DNA of 64,000 bases, from contig BJOX01000004.1 of NCBI GenBank assembly GCA_009731375.1, positions 1,811,412 through 1,875,411 of the forward strand. The letters are read 5' to 3'. Positions 63,826-64,000 of this stretch are shown one piece after another. A model generated the notes under the pieces. That model ran no database searches and had not been told where the DNA came from. It was given only the letters and a program-made list of their open reading frames with translations. This DNA is from Paulinella micropora. Taxonomy: Eukaryota > Cercozoa > Imbricatea > Euglyphida. The first letter of the stretch is position 1, and every line of letters starts with the position of its first letter. Both the position numbers and the translations under genes were made by a program.

Positions 63826-64000
63826 GTATCTCCTGCCAATTGCTGAGCCAAAAGGCCATGTGCATCCAGTCCTCCATTCCATAAGGAAAGTCTCCACACC
63901 AATCGGTGGAATAAAGGAAGTGACGGCATAGAACATTACTCTAGGAGCTTTATACCAATCAGCCCATGGAAAAGGACCAATGGCCTATGTACTCCCTAAT
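63826..64000. repeat. Dispersed repeat family C, copy 2 (runs to the window edge)
   Basis: Matches 54981-55153 almost exactly. Confidence 0.9.

Overview
The window is a piece of a eukaryotic nuclear scaffold with two very different halves. Bases 1 to about 20,100 are AT-rich, gene-dense and almost intron-free, and carry an integrated Polinton/Maverick-type or virophage/PLV-type DNA virus. Bases 20,100-64,000 are host DNA. They hold two widely split spliceosomal genes, several transposable elements, and an extreme load of di-, tri- and tetranucleotide microsatellites and scaffold gaps. No ribosomal RNA or other taxonomic marker is present, so the host is not named. GT-AG introns, a SANT/zinc-finger gene and an RGS-domain gene with a hydrophobic segment show only that it is a eukaryote, plausibly a microbial one.

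Viral part. A protein-primed family B DNA polymerase runs off the left edge (its frame is open to base 1). Two small plus-strand genes follow. A long minus-strand block carries the virion genes: a beta-rich surface protein, the major capsid protein, the minor capsid (penton) protein, a fused Ulp1/adenain-like protease, a small basic GG-motif protein, the packaging ATPase, a small virion-type protein, a two-TM protein and a giant repetitive fibre ending in an S74 self-cleaving chaperone domain. The right end has a GIY-YIG nuclease divergent from an rve integrase, an unknown gene with a 46-bp GT-AG intron, and a coiled-coil gene. Polymerase, integrase, ATPase, protease and two capsid proteins form the Polinton core set. 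Several intergenic spaces hold the same nested palindrome unit, and two virion genes share an in-frame 20-bp palindrome. The left terminal repeat is outside the window and I could not identify the right one.

Host part. A plus-strand SANT plus C2H2-like gene (21.9-28.2 kb) and a minus-strand gene with a complete RGS domain (62.3 down to 44.2 kb) were assembled by hand from exons whose splice phases agree at every junction. Most of their exons are accompanied by truncated local copies. Copies that keep the 3' splice site lie upstream of the intact exon, and copies that keep the 5' splice site lie downstream. Between the two genes lie a piggyBac element in TTAA target sites (30.85-33.81 kb) and a decayed Copia-type LTR element (34.45-41.66 kb). 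Each contains an internally inverted coding segment. Other repeats are a tRNA-derived SINE, a MITE-like hairpin, foldback elements, and several dispersed families flanked by microsatellite.

Limits: exon limits, families and similarities come from reading the sequence. No database search or alignment program was used.
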